Source: Pseudomonadota bacterium (GTDB lineage Bacteria; Desulfobacterota; Desulfobacteria; Desulfobacterales; RPRI01). From it: 64,000 bases of DNA. The notes under the pieces were generated by a model. The model ran no database searches and was not told where the DNA came from. It saw only the letters and a program-made list of their open reading frames with translations. Each line of letters opens with the position of its first letter. The first letter of the stretch is position 1. Of this stretch, positions 41,066 through 48,792 are shown one piece after another. The stretch covers positions 1 to 64,000 of the forward strand of contig JAHITX010000131.1 of NCBI GenBank assembly GCA_018817425.1, read 5' to 3'. Position numbers and translations under genes: made by a program.

Positions 41066-42309
41066 AAAGAAGGGTTGTTATTACAGGTATCGGATGCGTT
41101 TCGCCTTTTGGCGTTGGAATTGATATTTTCTGGTCTTCTATTTCCAAGGATGTATCCGGCATATCAAAAATATCACGTTTTGACAGTAGTAAATTTGAAG
41201 TACACCTTGCAGGCGAAATTAAACATCAAATACCAGGCTTCAGTGAATATGATAAAATATTTAAAGAAGATGTTAAAATATCTTTTGCATTAAATGCCGC
41301 CGATCAGGCTATGAAAGATGCCGGAATAATAAATCTTAACCCCAAAGCACTTTTACATATAGGGACATCACTTGAAACAATCGACCTTCAAAAGATTATT
41401 CAAAACAAAAGTACGCAGCTTAAAGATATTTTACAAAGAAGTTTAAAAGATGGTGCACGGCCACTTCAGATGCCATTAGATATTGCATGTGAACTGATTG
41501 AAGCAGTATATGGTGTTCCCGGATTAAAAATTACAAATGTAAGTGCTTGTGCAGCATCCACTCAGGCAATCGGGCATGCGTTTCGGCGTATCAGGGACGG
41601 TTCTTATGATATGGCTCTATGCGGTGGATTTGACTCCATGATCAATCCATTAGGTATCGGAGGCTTTCAATTACTGGGGGCATTGAATACAAATAGTGAC
41701 CTTGGAGCGCGTGCGTGCAGACCTTTTGATGCCGCCAGAAGCGGAACCGTTATAGGAGAAGGCGCCGCCATGTTTGTGATAGAACCTTTAGATCAGGCAT
41801 TAAAAATGAATAAATTCATTTATGCGGAAATTAAAGGGTATGGCACATCTTTAGATGCTTATAATTTAAGCGCTCCTGATCCGGAAGGAACCGGCGGAGA
41901 ACAAGCTGTTCGAAATGCTTTAAATGATGCAAATATTAAAGCAAATGAAATTGATGCTGTCAGCGCGCATGGTACAGGGACTTATCAAAACGATAAGGTG
42001 GAAGCCACTATGTTACGCAGAATTTTTGGAGATAAATGGAAAAGCATTCCTGTTATATCTACCAAATCTCTTGTCGGACATCTTATCGGTGCCGCCGGGG
42101 CAATTGAAACAGCCGCATGTATTCAGGGTTTTGTTCAACATATACTACATCCCAATGGATCATTACAAAAAACCGGAGATGGATGTGAACTGGATCATAT
42201 TGTGAACAGCCCGAGAGAATTTAACGGCACTAATATTTTAAAAAATTCTTTCGGATTCGGCGGACAAAATGCCGCAATAATTTTAGGTAATGCAAAACAT
42301 GGCAATTAA
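41062..42309 (+). CDS. Beta-ketoacyl-ACP synthase II (FabF-like)
   Basis: A 415-residue KS with full catalytic triad: Cys163 in NVSACAAST, His in AHGTGTYQND and His in SLVGHLIGAAG, plus the C-terminal NSFGFGGQN. It condenses malonyl-ACP with an acyl chain. As a dedicated KS adjacent to a CLF-like protein, a dedicated ACP and reductases, it probably serves the specialised chain made by this cluster rather than housekeeping fatty acid synthesis. It overlaps both neighbours. Confidence 0.92.
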   Translation: MKRRVVITGIGCVSPFGVGIDIFWSSISKDVSGISKISRFDSSKFEVHLAGEIKHQIPGFSEYDKIFKEDVKISFALNAADQAMKDAGIINLNPKALLHIGTSLETIDLQKIIQNKSTQLKDILQRSLKDGARPLQMPLDIACELIEAVYGVPGLKITNVSACAASTQAIGHAFRRIRDGSYDMALCGGFDSMINPLGIGGFQLLGALNTNSDLGARACRPFDAARSGTVIGEGAAMFVIEPLDQALKMNKFIYAEIKGYGTSLDAYNLSAPDPEGTGGEQAVRNALNDANIKANEIDAVSAHGTGTYQNDKVEATMLRRIFGDKWKSIPVISTKSLVGHLIGAAGAIETAACIQGFVQHILHPNGSLQKTGDGCELDHIVNSPREFNGTNILKNSFGFGGQNAAIILGNAKHGN

Positions 42310-43045
42310 TAAGACCCAAAATAATCAAAAAGTTGCACTTGTTGTGGGGGTAAGCAGCGATATCGGACAGGCCATAGCAGAAAAACTGTCACATATGAAT
42401 ATAAAACTTCATCTTACAGCACATAAAAATAAGTCGCGTGCCGAAGAGTTTGCAAAAACACTTTCATCATGCAGCTTGCATTCTCTGGATATAAAAAATT
42501 CAGACCAGACGGATCAGTTGTGTGAATTGATTTTTGAAAAAGAAAAGCGCCTGGATATAATGATAAACTGCGCTTCTGTTAATATAGAACAGCCTGCGCT
42601 TGGAATGAATGATGATGAATGGAAAAATGTAGTTGATGTTAATTTGACCGGGGCTTTTTATTTATGCCGCAGTGTTGCAAAATATATGATAACAAACCGC
42701 TATGGAAGAATTGTAAACATTTCTTCCATAGCTGCAACAAGAGGAGGTCGGGGTCAGATTAATTATGCCGCTTCAAAATCAGGACTTGAATCAATGACAC
42801 GTGTAATGGCTCTCGAACTTGGCCGTAAGGGAGTTCTTGTTAATTGTATTGCTCCAGGCTGTATTGAAACTAAAATGACACAGCGGGTTCGCAATGAATA
42901 CGGAGAAGAAATTCTTAAAAAAATTGCCCTTCGCCGTTTTGGATTACCGGTTGAGGTTGCCGAACTGGTGTGTTTTTTGTGCTCCGATGCCTGTTCTTAT
43001 ATTACAGGCCAGGTTATTCGGATTGACGGAGGATATAGCTTATAA
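42299..43045 (+). CDS. 3-oxoacyl-ACP reductase, FabG-like (first copy)
   Basis: A 248-residue SDR with GVSSDIGQAIAE for NADP(H), NISSIAA, the catalytic INYAASKSG (Tyr and Lys present) and the C-terminal ITGQVIRIDGGYS. It reduces beta-ketoacyl-ACP. Both ATG 42290 and ATG 42299 overlap the KS gene; the latter gives the start MAINKTQ. Its stop shares bases with the next ATG (TAATG). Confidence 0.87.
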   Translation: MAINKTQNNQKVALVVGVSSDIGQAIAEKLSHMNIKLHLTAHKNKSRAEEFAKTLSSCSLHSLDIKNSDQTDQLCELIFEKEKRLDIMINCASVNIEQPALGMNDDEWKNVVDVNLTGAFYLCRSVAKYMITNRYGRIVNISSIAATRGGRGQINYAASKSGLESMTRVMALELGRKGVLVNCIAPGCIETKMTQRVRNEYGEEILKKIALRRFGLPVEVAELVCFLCSDACSYITGQVIRIDGGYSL

Positions 43046-43644
43046 TGGATTTGTTAAAGGCCATAAAAGACCGAAGAAGTGTACACCGCTTTTTAGAAAA
43101 AATACCGGCAAAAGAATTGTTGTTTGAACTTATTGAATATGCCGTTATGGCGCCAAATGCCATGAACCGTCAGGATTGGCGATTTACCATCATCCGCTCT
43201 CATAAAGTAAAACAACAAATTTCTTCTGTGGTGGAAAAGAAATGGTCACAGTCTGGTGATGGAGAATCCGGAATTGATGATCCTATAAAAACATATGCAG
43301 GTAATTTTATTTCTTTTGTAAGCGCACCTGTTTTAATCATGGTAGATATTAAAAAACCACCGCGGTTTTTAATTAAACGATATGATGAAAACGCAGCTAA
43401 AATTACAGGAAGCTACGCATCCGCTTGTATGGCTGTGCAAAATCTTCTTTTGGCATCACACGATAAAGGATTGGGCACATGTGTATATTCCGGATTTCTT
43501 GCGGCTGAAAATGAAGTCAAACAGATTTTAAACATTTCGGATAAAAGAGAACTGGTGTGTCTTATCGCGCTAGGATACCCGGATGAAAACCCGCTGCCAC
43601 CCGGCCGAAATGATATTCAACATATATTAACAATTATAGATTAG
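43045..43644 (+). CDS. Nitroreductase-family flavoprotein
   Basis: A 199-residue FMN protein: DRRSVHRFLEKI at the N-terminus (FMN phosphate), APNAMNRQDWRF, a central dimer region and GLGTCVYSGF with IALGYPDENPLPPGR at the end. The family includes nitro- and ene-reductases and flavin-dependent dehydrogenases. Within a fatty-acid-type cluster without an obvious FabI/FabK enoyl reductase, it could reduce or desaturate an acyl chain; this is inference. The ATG overlaps the FabG stop. Confidence 0.82.
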   Translation: MDLLKAIKDRRSVHRFLEKIPAKELLFELIEYAVMAPNAMNRQDWRFTIIRSHKVKQQISSVVEKKWSQSGDGESGIDDPIKTYAGNFISFVSAPVLIMVDIKKPPRFLIKRYDENAAKITGSYASACMAVQNLLLASHDKGLGTCVYSGFLAAENEVKQILNISDKRELVCLIALGYPDENPLPPGRNDIQHILTIID

Positions 43645-43648
43645 GTAG

Positions 43649-44050
43649 ATGATGACAAGAGAAGATATATTAAATGGTATAAAAGATTGTCTGGTCGAAG
43701 TAGTAGATATCAATCGCGCTGACATACATGAATCATCCAAATTGATTGATGATCTTGGTGCGGATTCGCTGGATTTACTGGATCTGATTTTTCAGCTTGA
43801 ACAATACTTTAAGATCAAGCTTTCTGCCCGTAAATTCGAAAAACAGATTCAAAAAGAACTTGGAGATATCCCGCTTGAAGTAGAAGGCGTATATACTAAA
43901 GAAGCTATTACCTTAATTCGAAAATACATGACGGAAATCCCGGAAGAAGAACTCCAAAATGGCCTTACCATTCAGGATTTTCCGAAAAGATTCAGAGTTT
44001 CAACCATGATAAATCTGGTTGAAAGTACATTGGAGAAAACAAATGAATAG
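43649..44050 (+). CDS. Acyl carrier protein with long C-terminal extension
   Basis: A 133-residue ACP; the phosphopantetheine Ser40 lies in DDLGADSLDLLDLIFQLE. The usual ACP has about 80 residues. Here helix III is followed or interrupted by about 50 extra residues (FEKQIQKELGDIPLEVEGVY ... PKRFRVSTMINLVES), in which the final helix typical of ACP appears only at the very end. The insertion therefore sits between helices II/III and the C-terminal helix. A second ATG directly follows the first. It is the carrier for the local KS, FabG and FabZ enzymes. Confidence 0.85.
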   Translation: MMTREDILNGIKDCLVEVVDINRADIHESSKLIDDLGADSLDLLDLIFQLEQYFKIKLSARKFEKQIQKELGDIPLEVEGVYTKEAITLIRKYMTEIPEEELQNGLTIQDFPKRFRVSTMINLVESTLEKTNE

Positions 44051-44756
44051 AACTGTTTTGATCACTGGTGGAAGCGGTGAATTGGGCCAGGTGCTGGTAG
44101 CACGTTATACTGAGGCAAATGATCGGGTTTTTTTTACATTTCATCAAAATAGCAAAAACGCCGGAAAAATTGCCGAAAAGACTGGGGCTACTCCTATTCA
44201 GGCGGATTTAACCAAGCCGGACCAGGTAGCACAGATGATAGAGCAAATTGAAAAACAAGTCCCTGCTATAGATATTCTGATAAACAATGCCGGTGCAACT
44301 CAGGTTATGCCTTTTGCTCTGATTGAAGAAGAAGACTGGGATTATATTATTAATGCTAATCTGAAATCCATGTTTCTGACAACCAAGGCAGTCGCAAGAG
44401 GCATGATAGCCGCCAAAAAAGGCGTAATTATTAATATCGGATCTATTGCCGGAAAACGACTCCTTGAAGTTCCGGTACATTATGCTACAACAAAAGCAGC
44501 AGTATTCGGTTTTACAGTTTCACTGGCAAAAGAACTTGCCCGGTATAAAATTCGCGTGAATATGGTAACGCCTGGTATGCTGGAATCCGGTGTCAGTAGT
44601 ATGGTCCCGGAAAAAAGAAAAGAGGAATATTTAAAACATTGTACTGCAGGAAGGCCTGGTAAAATGAGCGAAGTCGCTTCTGTTATCTATTTTTTATCAA
44701 GCGAAGATGCAAGCTATATAAATGCTCAGGAAATTATTGTAGATGGCGGATTATAG
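44043..44756 (+). CDS. 3-oxoacyl-ACP reductase, FabG-like (second copy)
   Basis: A 237-residue SDR: GGSGELGQVL, NNAGATQ, NIGSIAG, catalytic VHYATTKAA (Tyr and Lys) and NAQEIIVDGG. It overlaps the ACP gene by eight bases; an upstream in-frame ATG at 44019 would lie deeper in the ACP gene and is less likely. Two FabG-type enzymes in one cluster suggest either heterodimers or two different keto substrates. Confidence 0.87.
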   Translation: MNRTVLITGGSGELGQVLVARYTEANDRVFFTFHQNSKNAGKIAEKTGATPIQADLTKPDQVAQMIEQIEKQVPAIDILINNAGATQVMPFALIEEEDWDYIINANLKSMFLTTKAVARGMIAAKKGVIINIGSIAGKRLLEVPVHYATTKAAVFGFTVSLAKELARYKIRVNMVTPGMLESGVSSMVPEKRKEEYLKHCTAGRPGKMSEVASVIYFLSSEDASYINAQEIIVDGGL

Positions 44757-44770
44757 TAAAAGGAAAGTAA

Positions 44771-45217
44771 ATGAAATTCCGTTTGGTTGACAGTATTATC
44801 CGATATTGCGAAAATACATCCATAAGCACCCGAAAGGCCATTTCATTTGAGGAGTTTTCTCTTTTAAAGCGCTGGGGCAGAAAAGGAGAATTTCCTGAAT
44901 TGCTGATTTTACAACTTGCAGTGGAATCTGCTGCTTTTCTTATGGCGGTATCAAGTCAATTTGAATATATTGGCCTGCTTAAAACAATTGACTATGTAAA
45001 ATATAAAGCACAAACAGCTCCCGGCGATATACTCGAATGCCAAATAACTACAATGCCCGAAACCAATGGCAGTAACAGTTTCAAATATCTTATTAAAACC
45101 GGTAAACAAATTATTTCCGAAGGTGCTTTTACATTAGAACCTGTTAAATTAGAGATGTTTTATGACCCAAAAATTTACATGATGATGTTAGAGGAGATTT
45201 GTGTCCAGACTTTTTGA
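44771..45217 (+). CDS. Hot-dog-fold protein without dehydratase active site
   Basis: A 148-residue protein whose centre (WGRKGEFPELLILQLAVESA) lines up with the FabZ helix region GHFPxxPVMPGVLxxEAMAQ, but Glu replaces the catalytic His and Gln the catalytic Glu, and the PVMPG segment is shortened. DYVKYKAQTAPGDILECQIT matches the following strand. It may pair with the active FabZ-like protein at 39664, as inactive halves do in other hot-dog heterodimers, or bind acyl chains. AAAGGA precedes the ATG. It overlaps the next gene by 17 bases. Confidence 0.6.
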   Translation: MKFRLVDSIIRYCENTSISTRKAISFEEFSLLKRWGRKGEFPELLILQLAVESAAFLMAVSSQFEYIGLLKTIDYVKYKAQTAPGDILECQITTMPETNGSNSFKYLIKTGKQIISEGAFTLEPVKLEMFYDPKIYMMMLEEICVQTF

Positions 45218-46625
45218 TCGCAACTATACATATTTTTCAACTGTTCGCGGCATGTGCCGTCAATGCAAAAAAATTATTCCGGCTCGTATTGTGTTTAAAG
45301 ACAATAAAGTCTGGCAACAACGGCTTTGTCATACATGCGGCACAGATGATTCTGCGTTGATTGCAGGTGATGTAAACTGGTACCTTGAAAGAATAAGCGA
45401 ACCAAGGCATGATCATTCACCGTTAATATCTTCCGGCAATGAAAAAAGCAGCAGAAAGGGATGCCCTCATGACTGCGGCCCATGCAGCTGGCATGCAACA
45501 CCTTGTCAACTGCCGGTTATATCAGTAACCAATGCCTGTAATCTTCGCTGCCCGATATGTTTTACTTATAACCGCTCGGATAAAATTTATAATATTTCCC
45601 TTGAAGAAATGAGGCATCGTGTAGACAATGTGATTGAACAAAGCGGCGAATGCGATCTGTTTAATATTACCGGCGGAGAACCCACGCTTCATCCTGATAT
45701 TTTCGATATAATAAGGATATGCAAACGGCCGGAAATTGGTCGTGTCACTCTTAACAGCAATGGTATTACTTTAGCAAAAGATCAATCTTTCTGTGACCGG
45801 CTGGCTGAGCTTGGTGTATATGTTATATTGTCATTTAATACTTTTTCTTCCGAATCAAGCATCCGGATTCATGGAACAGACCTTGTTGAAACCAAACTTA
45901 AAGCGATTGATAATTTAAAAAAAGCCGGTGTAAGGATGACGTTATTAAATGTCCTTATTCAGGATGAAAACGAAGACCAACTGCCCAAACTTATTGATCT
46001 CATAAGAAACAATGATCACATATTAAGCCTTACAATTCAAACCATGACCTATACCGGACAAGGTGGCGGGAACTTTCAGCGCTCAAGGCATATTCCTGTT
46101 GATGTCGCAACTCAGCTTTTATGTAACGGGATTGAAGGTGAAATAAAACCCGGTGATTTCATTTCCAGACCTTCCGCCCATCCGTTATGCTATTCTCTGT
46201 GTTATCTGTTCAAACTGGATACTTTGTTTTTACCGTTTTCAAATGTATTAAGTACTGCCGAACAACATGACATGCTAAAAGATTCTTATTTGCTGCGGGT
46301 TAAAGATGATCAGGACTTTTTTACAGATATAGTAAATCGTCTGTATGCCCAAAACCGGACGGATATACTGCCCGTATTTAAGCAATTCGTAAAAGAAATA
46401 TTTCCGGCAGGCAAACCGTTGAGCCTTTCCGAACGCAGGGAAAAGACGGAATCAGCCGTACGTATAATTTGTATACATTCGCATATGGATGAAGACACAT
46501 TTGACTGTTCCAGAACTGTTCTATGTCCGGATCAGGTTCCATGTGAAGACGGAAAACTTATTCCAGCCTGTACTTATAATCTTTTTTACCGCCAACAGGA
46601 TGAAAACTTTTATGTCAGCACATAA
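45201..46625 (+). CDS. MJ0619/tetraether-synthase-like radical SAM enzyme (first of tandem pair)
   Basis: A 474-residue radical SAM protein. An N-terminal ribbon (CRQC, Cys19/22; CHTC, Cys43/46) is followed by CPHDCGPC (88-95), the SAM cluster motif CNLRCPIC (Cys113, 117, 120), NITGGEPTLHPD and LNSNGITL. The C-terminus ends with CSRTVLCPDQVPCEDGKLI then PACTYN, the shape of the last cluster-binding region of this family (xCxxxxxxPDGxxIPxCxYN). Archaeal family members join lipid alkyl chains by C-C bond formation (tetraether synthase); bacterial relatives act on fatty acyl tails or are uncharacterised. Assignment to the family is by motif recall. The start at 45201 (GTG/TTG-type) overlaps the hot-dog gene. 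Confidence 0.75.
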   Translation: MSRLFDRNYTYFSTVRGMCRQCKKIIPARIVFKDNKVWQQRLCHTCGTDDSALIAGDVNWYLERISEPRHDHSPLISSGNEKSSRKGCPHDCGPCSWHATPCQLPVISVTNACNLRCPICFTYNRSDKIYNISLEEMRHRVDNVIEQSGECDLFNITGGEPTLHPDIFDIIRICKRPEIGRVTLNSNGITLAKDQSFCDRLAELGVYVILSFNTFSSESSIRIHGTDLVETKLKAIDNLKKAGVRMTLLNVLIQDENEDQLPKLIDLIRNNDHILSLTIQTMTYTGQGGGNFQRSRHIPVDVATQLLCNGIEGEIKPGDFISRPSAHPLCYSLCYLFKLDTLFLPFSNVLSTAEQHDMLKDSYLLRVKDDQDFFTDIVNRLYAQNRTDILPVFKQFVKEIFPAGKPLSLSERREKTESAVRIICIHSHMDEDTFDCSRTVLCPDQVPCEDGKLIPACTYNLFYRQQDENFYVST

Positions 46626-48003
46626 ACTACTTGGTATTACTCAATCCACCTGTCCGGTCTGCAGGGAATTGGTGCCTACAAAACTTCTTAATATAAACAA
46701 TGACCTTTATTTTGAAAAGCTCTGTCCGGTTCATGGTATTAACAAGGTATTTGTAAGAGCGGATGTTAATGACTATATAAAAACGCTTCATTATGTCAAA
46801 CCAGCTTCTCAACCTGTAAAAAGTTATGGAAACGCTGAAATGCCATGCCCAAAAGGGTGTGGTTTTTGTGAACGTCATGAACAACATCTCTGCCTGCCGA
46901 TTATTGAAATCACACAAAACTGCAATCTGAATTGTCCTATATGTCTGGTGGATGCGGGCAGTAATGAGCAACTGTCTGTTGAAGAATTTTCTAACATAAT
47001 AGATCATCTTATTAAAGCGGAAAAACAGATTGATGTCTTGAATTTATCCGGAGGTGAACCGCTCATTCATCCTGACCTTTTGGCCATTATTGATAATGCT
47101 TTAAACCGCCCGGAAATAGTTCGTGTAAGTATTTCAACAAACGGATTGCATCTTCTTAAAAAGCCGGAGCTTCTTTCACAACTAAAGGCGCGCGATGTGG
47201 TTATTTCTCTTCAATTTGACGGATTTGATGATGATATTTACCAAAAGCTTAGAGGCCTGCCACTAGTCAAAGAAAAACAAATGATTCTTGATCGCCTCAT
47301 ATCTGCTGATATTTCAACAAGCCTCACCATGACCGCTATGCGGGATTTAAATGAACACGCATTGCACGATATGATAAACTTGTTGTTTTCAACCGATAAT
47401 ATTATCAGCCTGATGATCCAGCCCATGGTATATGAAGGACGCGCAAGAGATCTTGCGGTTCCCGAAAAGCGGCTTACACTGCCTGAGATAATTCAGTTAT
47501 TAGGAAATACCGGCCAGGTGCAAGTTGATGATTTTACCCCCCTGCCCTGTTCCCACCCGGCCTGTTTTTCACTTGCCTTTTATCTTATGCTTGACGAAGG
47601 TGGGTATGTATCGATTAACCACCTGATGGATGTCCCTGCCTGGCTGGATATTATTGCCAACCAGGGCATTTTCGGTCTTGATGAAGATTCTCATGAACAG
47701 ATCAAAAAAAGTATTTATGAACTCTGGTCAGGACCTGCGGCAAGTAATCCCGAATCCAAAAAAGCATTAAATGCGATCCGGGAATTGTTGCGTCACATCA
47801 GCAGTATTCCGGAATCAGGTTTTAATCCGCAAAAAGTATTTAAAGTCAGTGAAAGAAAAATAAAATCCATTTTCATACATTCATTTCAGGATGTGGACAC
47901 ATTCGATCTTTCAAGGGCAAGACGTTGTTGTAATGGCTACCCCCAGAAAGACGGAACCGTTATTCCGGTATGTGTACATAATGTGCTTGGCAGAAATCGC
48001 TGA
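46612..48003 (+). CDS. MJ0619/tetraether-synthase-like radical SAM enzyme (second of tandem pair)
   Basis: A 463-residue paralogue of the preceding gene. N-terminal CPVC (Cys14/17) and CPVHG (Cys38), then CPKGCGFC (79-86), SAM motif CNLNCPIC (Cys104, 108, 111), NLSGGEPLIHPD, ISTNGLHL and the C-terminal RCCNGYPQKDGTVIPVCVHN. Sequence identity with the first copy looks moderate, so they are likely to have distinct roles or form a heterodimer. ATG 46612 overlaps the upstream gene by 14 bases and has AGGA 11 bases before it; ATG 46600 is an alternative. The stop overlaps the next start. Confidence 0.75.
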   Translation: MSAHKLLGITQSTCPVCRELVPTKLLNINNDLYFEKLCPVHGINKVFVRADVNDYIKTLHYVKPASQPVKSYGNAEMPCPKGCGFCERHEQHLCLPIIEITQNCNLNCPICLVDAGSNEQLSVEEFSNIIDHLIKAEKQIDVLNLSGGEPLIHPDLLAIIDNALNRPEIVRVSISTNGLHLLKKPELLSQLKARDVVISLQFDGFDDDIYQKLRGLPLVKEKQMILDRLISADISTSLTMTAMRDLNEHALHDMINLLFSTDNIISLMIQPMVYEGRARDLAVPEKRLTLPEIIQLLGNTGQVQVDDFTPLPCSHPACFSLAFYLMLDEGGYVSINHLMDVPAWLDIIANQGIFGLDEDSHEQIKKSIYELWSGPAASNPESKKALNAIRELLRHISSIPESGFNPQKVFKVSERKIKSIFIHSFQDVDTFDLSRARRCCNGYPQKDGTVIPVCVHNVLGRNR

Positions 48004-48653
48004 TGGTTGTAAGTAATTTTAAACATAAAACCAGTCCGTGGCTATATCCTTTATTGGGATGGTCGCTGGTTGGTCATTTTATTTACAGTATCGTTTATTG
48101 TATTATAAAACAATCTCCTGAAGAATTATTCTGGATTTCTCATATTGCATCACTTTTAGGAGGCATTGGCATTCTGAAAAACAGCCGGATGCTGATTTCA
48201 GTCTCTCTTATCAGCCTTTTTATTCATCATTTGTTTTGGGTTTTTGAAACCTTGGTCTGGCTGATTGCAGGCAAATTTCCATTCGGCACAACCTACTATC
48301 TTCTAAATGCCGATATCTGGTTATGGCTTCAGGTTGCCAATCATTTCTATGCGGTTCCCGTTTTGCTTTTTGTGGCCTACAAAAAAGGTGGAATTTCAAA
48401 GAATTCATGGATAGGATCGGGGGTACTTTTTGGTATCCTTATATTAATCAGTTACTACTTTCTCCCTCCTGCCGCTAATGTGAATTGCGCCCATGCATTA
48501 TGGCCCGGGCTTGAAAAAACTGTATTTGCCGGTCTGGCAAACCTGCCTTCATGGCAGTATCTGATTTGTATTCTTGCTATAAATATTGTAGCGATTAATC
48601 TTCCGGTGTATGGGGGAATGCGTTTTATCTTTAGAATTTCAAATAAGTATTAA
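48003..48653 (+). CDS. Polytopic membrane protein, last gene of the acyl-chain cluster
   Basis: A 216-residue protein with about six hydrophobic helices. Conserved-looking polar residues within helices are the His and Trp in ISHIASLLGG, FIHHLFWVFE and VANHFYAVP. No family is recognised with certainty. Direct overlap with the radical SAM gene (one base) says it belongs to the same operon; a membrane enzyme or transporter for the lipid product is possible. Confidence 0.6.
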   Translation: MVVSNFKHKTSPWLYPLLGWSLVGHFIYSIVYCIIKQSPEELFWISHIASLLGGIGILKNSRMLISVSLISLFIHHLFWVFETLVWLIAGKFPFGTTYYLLNADIWLWLQVANHFYAVPVLLFVAYKKGGISKNSWIGSGVLFGILILISYYFLPPAANVNCAHALWPGLEKTVFAGLANLPSWQYLICILAINIVAINLPVYGGMRFIFRISNKY

Positions 48654-48663
48654 TGGCAGGATC

Positions 48664-48765
48664 AAGTTTTTGAAATAAGAAATTATAGCATTTCTCAAAA
48701 TAATACCCCTATTGAAAAAGCGATCATGGAGGTATGAGAAATGCTATAATGTTTTCAAAAACCTT
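48664..48765. repeat. Long structured inverted repeat between convergent genes
   Basis: ATTATAGCATTTCTCA (48682-48697) pairs perfectly with TGAGAAATGCTATAAT (48735-48750), 16 bp. Outside, AAGTTTTTGAAA pairs imperfectly with TTTTCAAAAACCTT. Inside, TACCCCTA pairs with TGGAGGTA at six of eight positions. The whole can fold into a hairpin of about 100 bases with small bulges. It lies between the plus-strand membrane protein and the minus-strand mscS gene. It has no classical GC stem plus T tract. Confidence 0.7.
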
Positions 48766-48792
48766 TAAGAAAATAAGAAGCCTGCTATTAAA

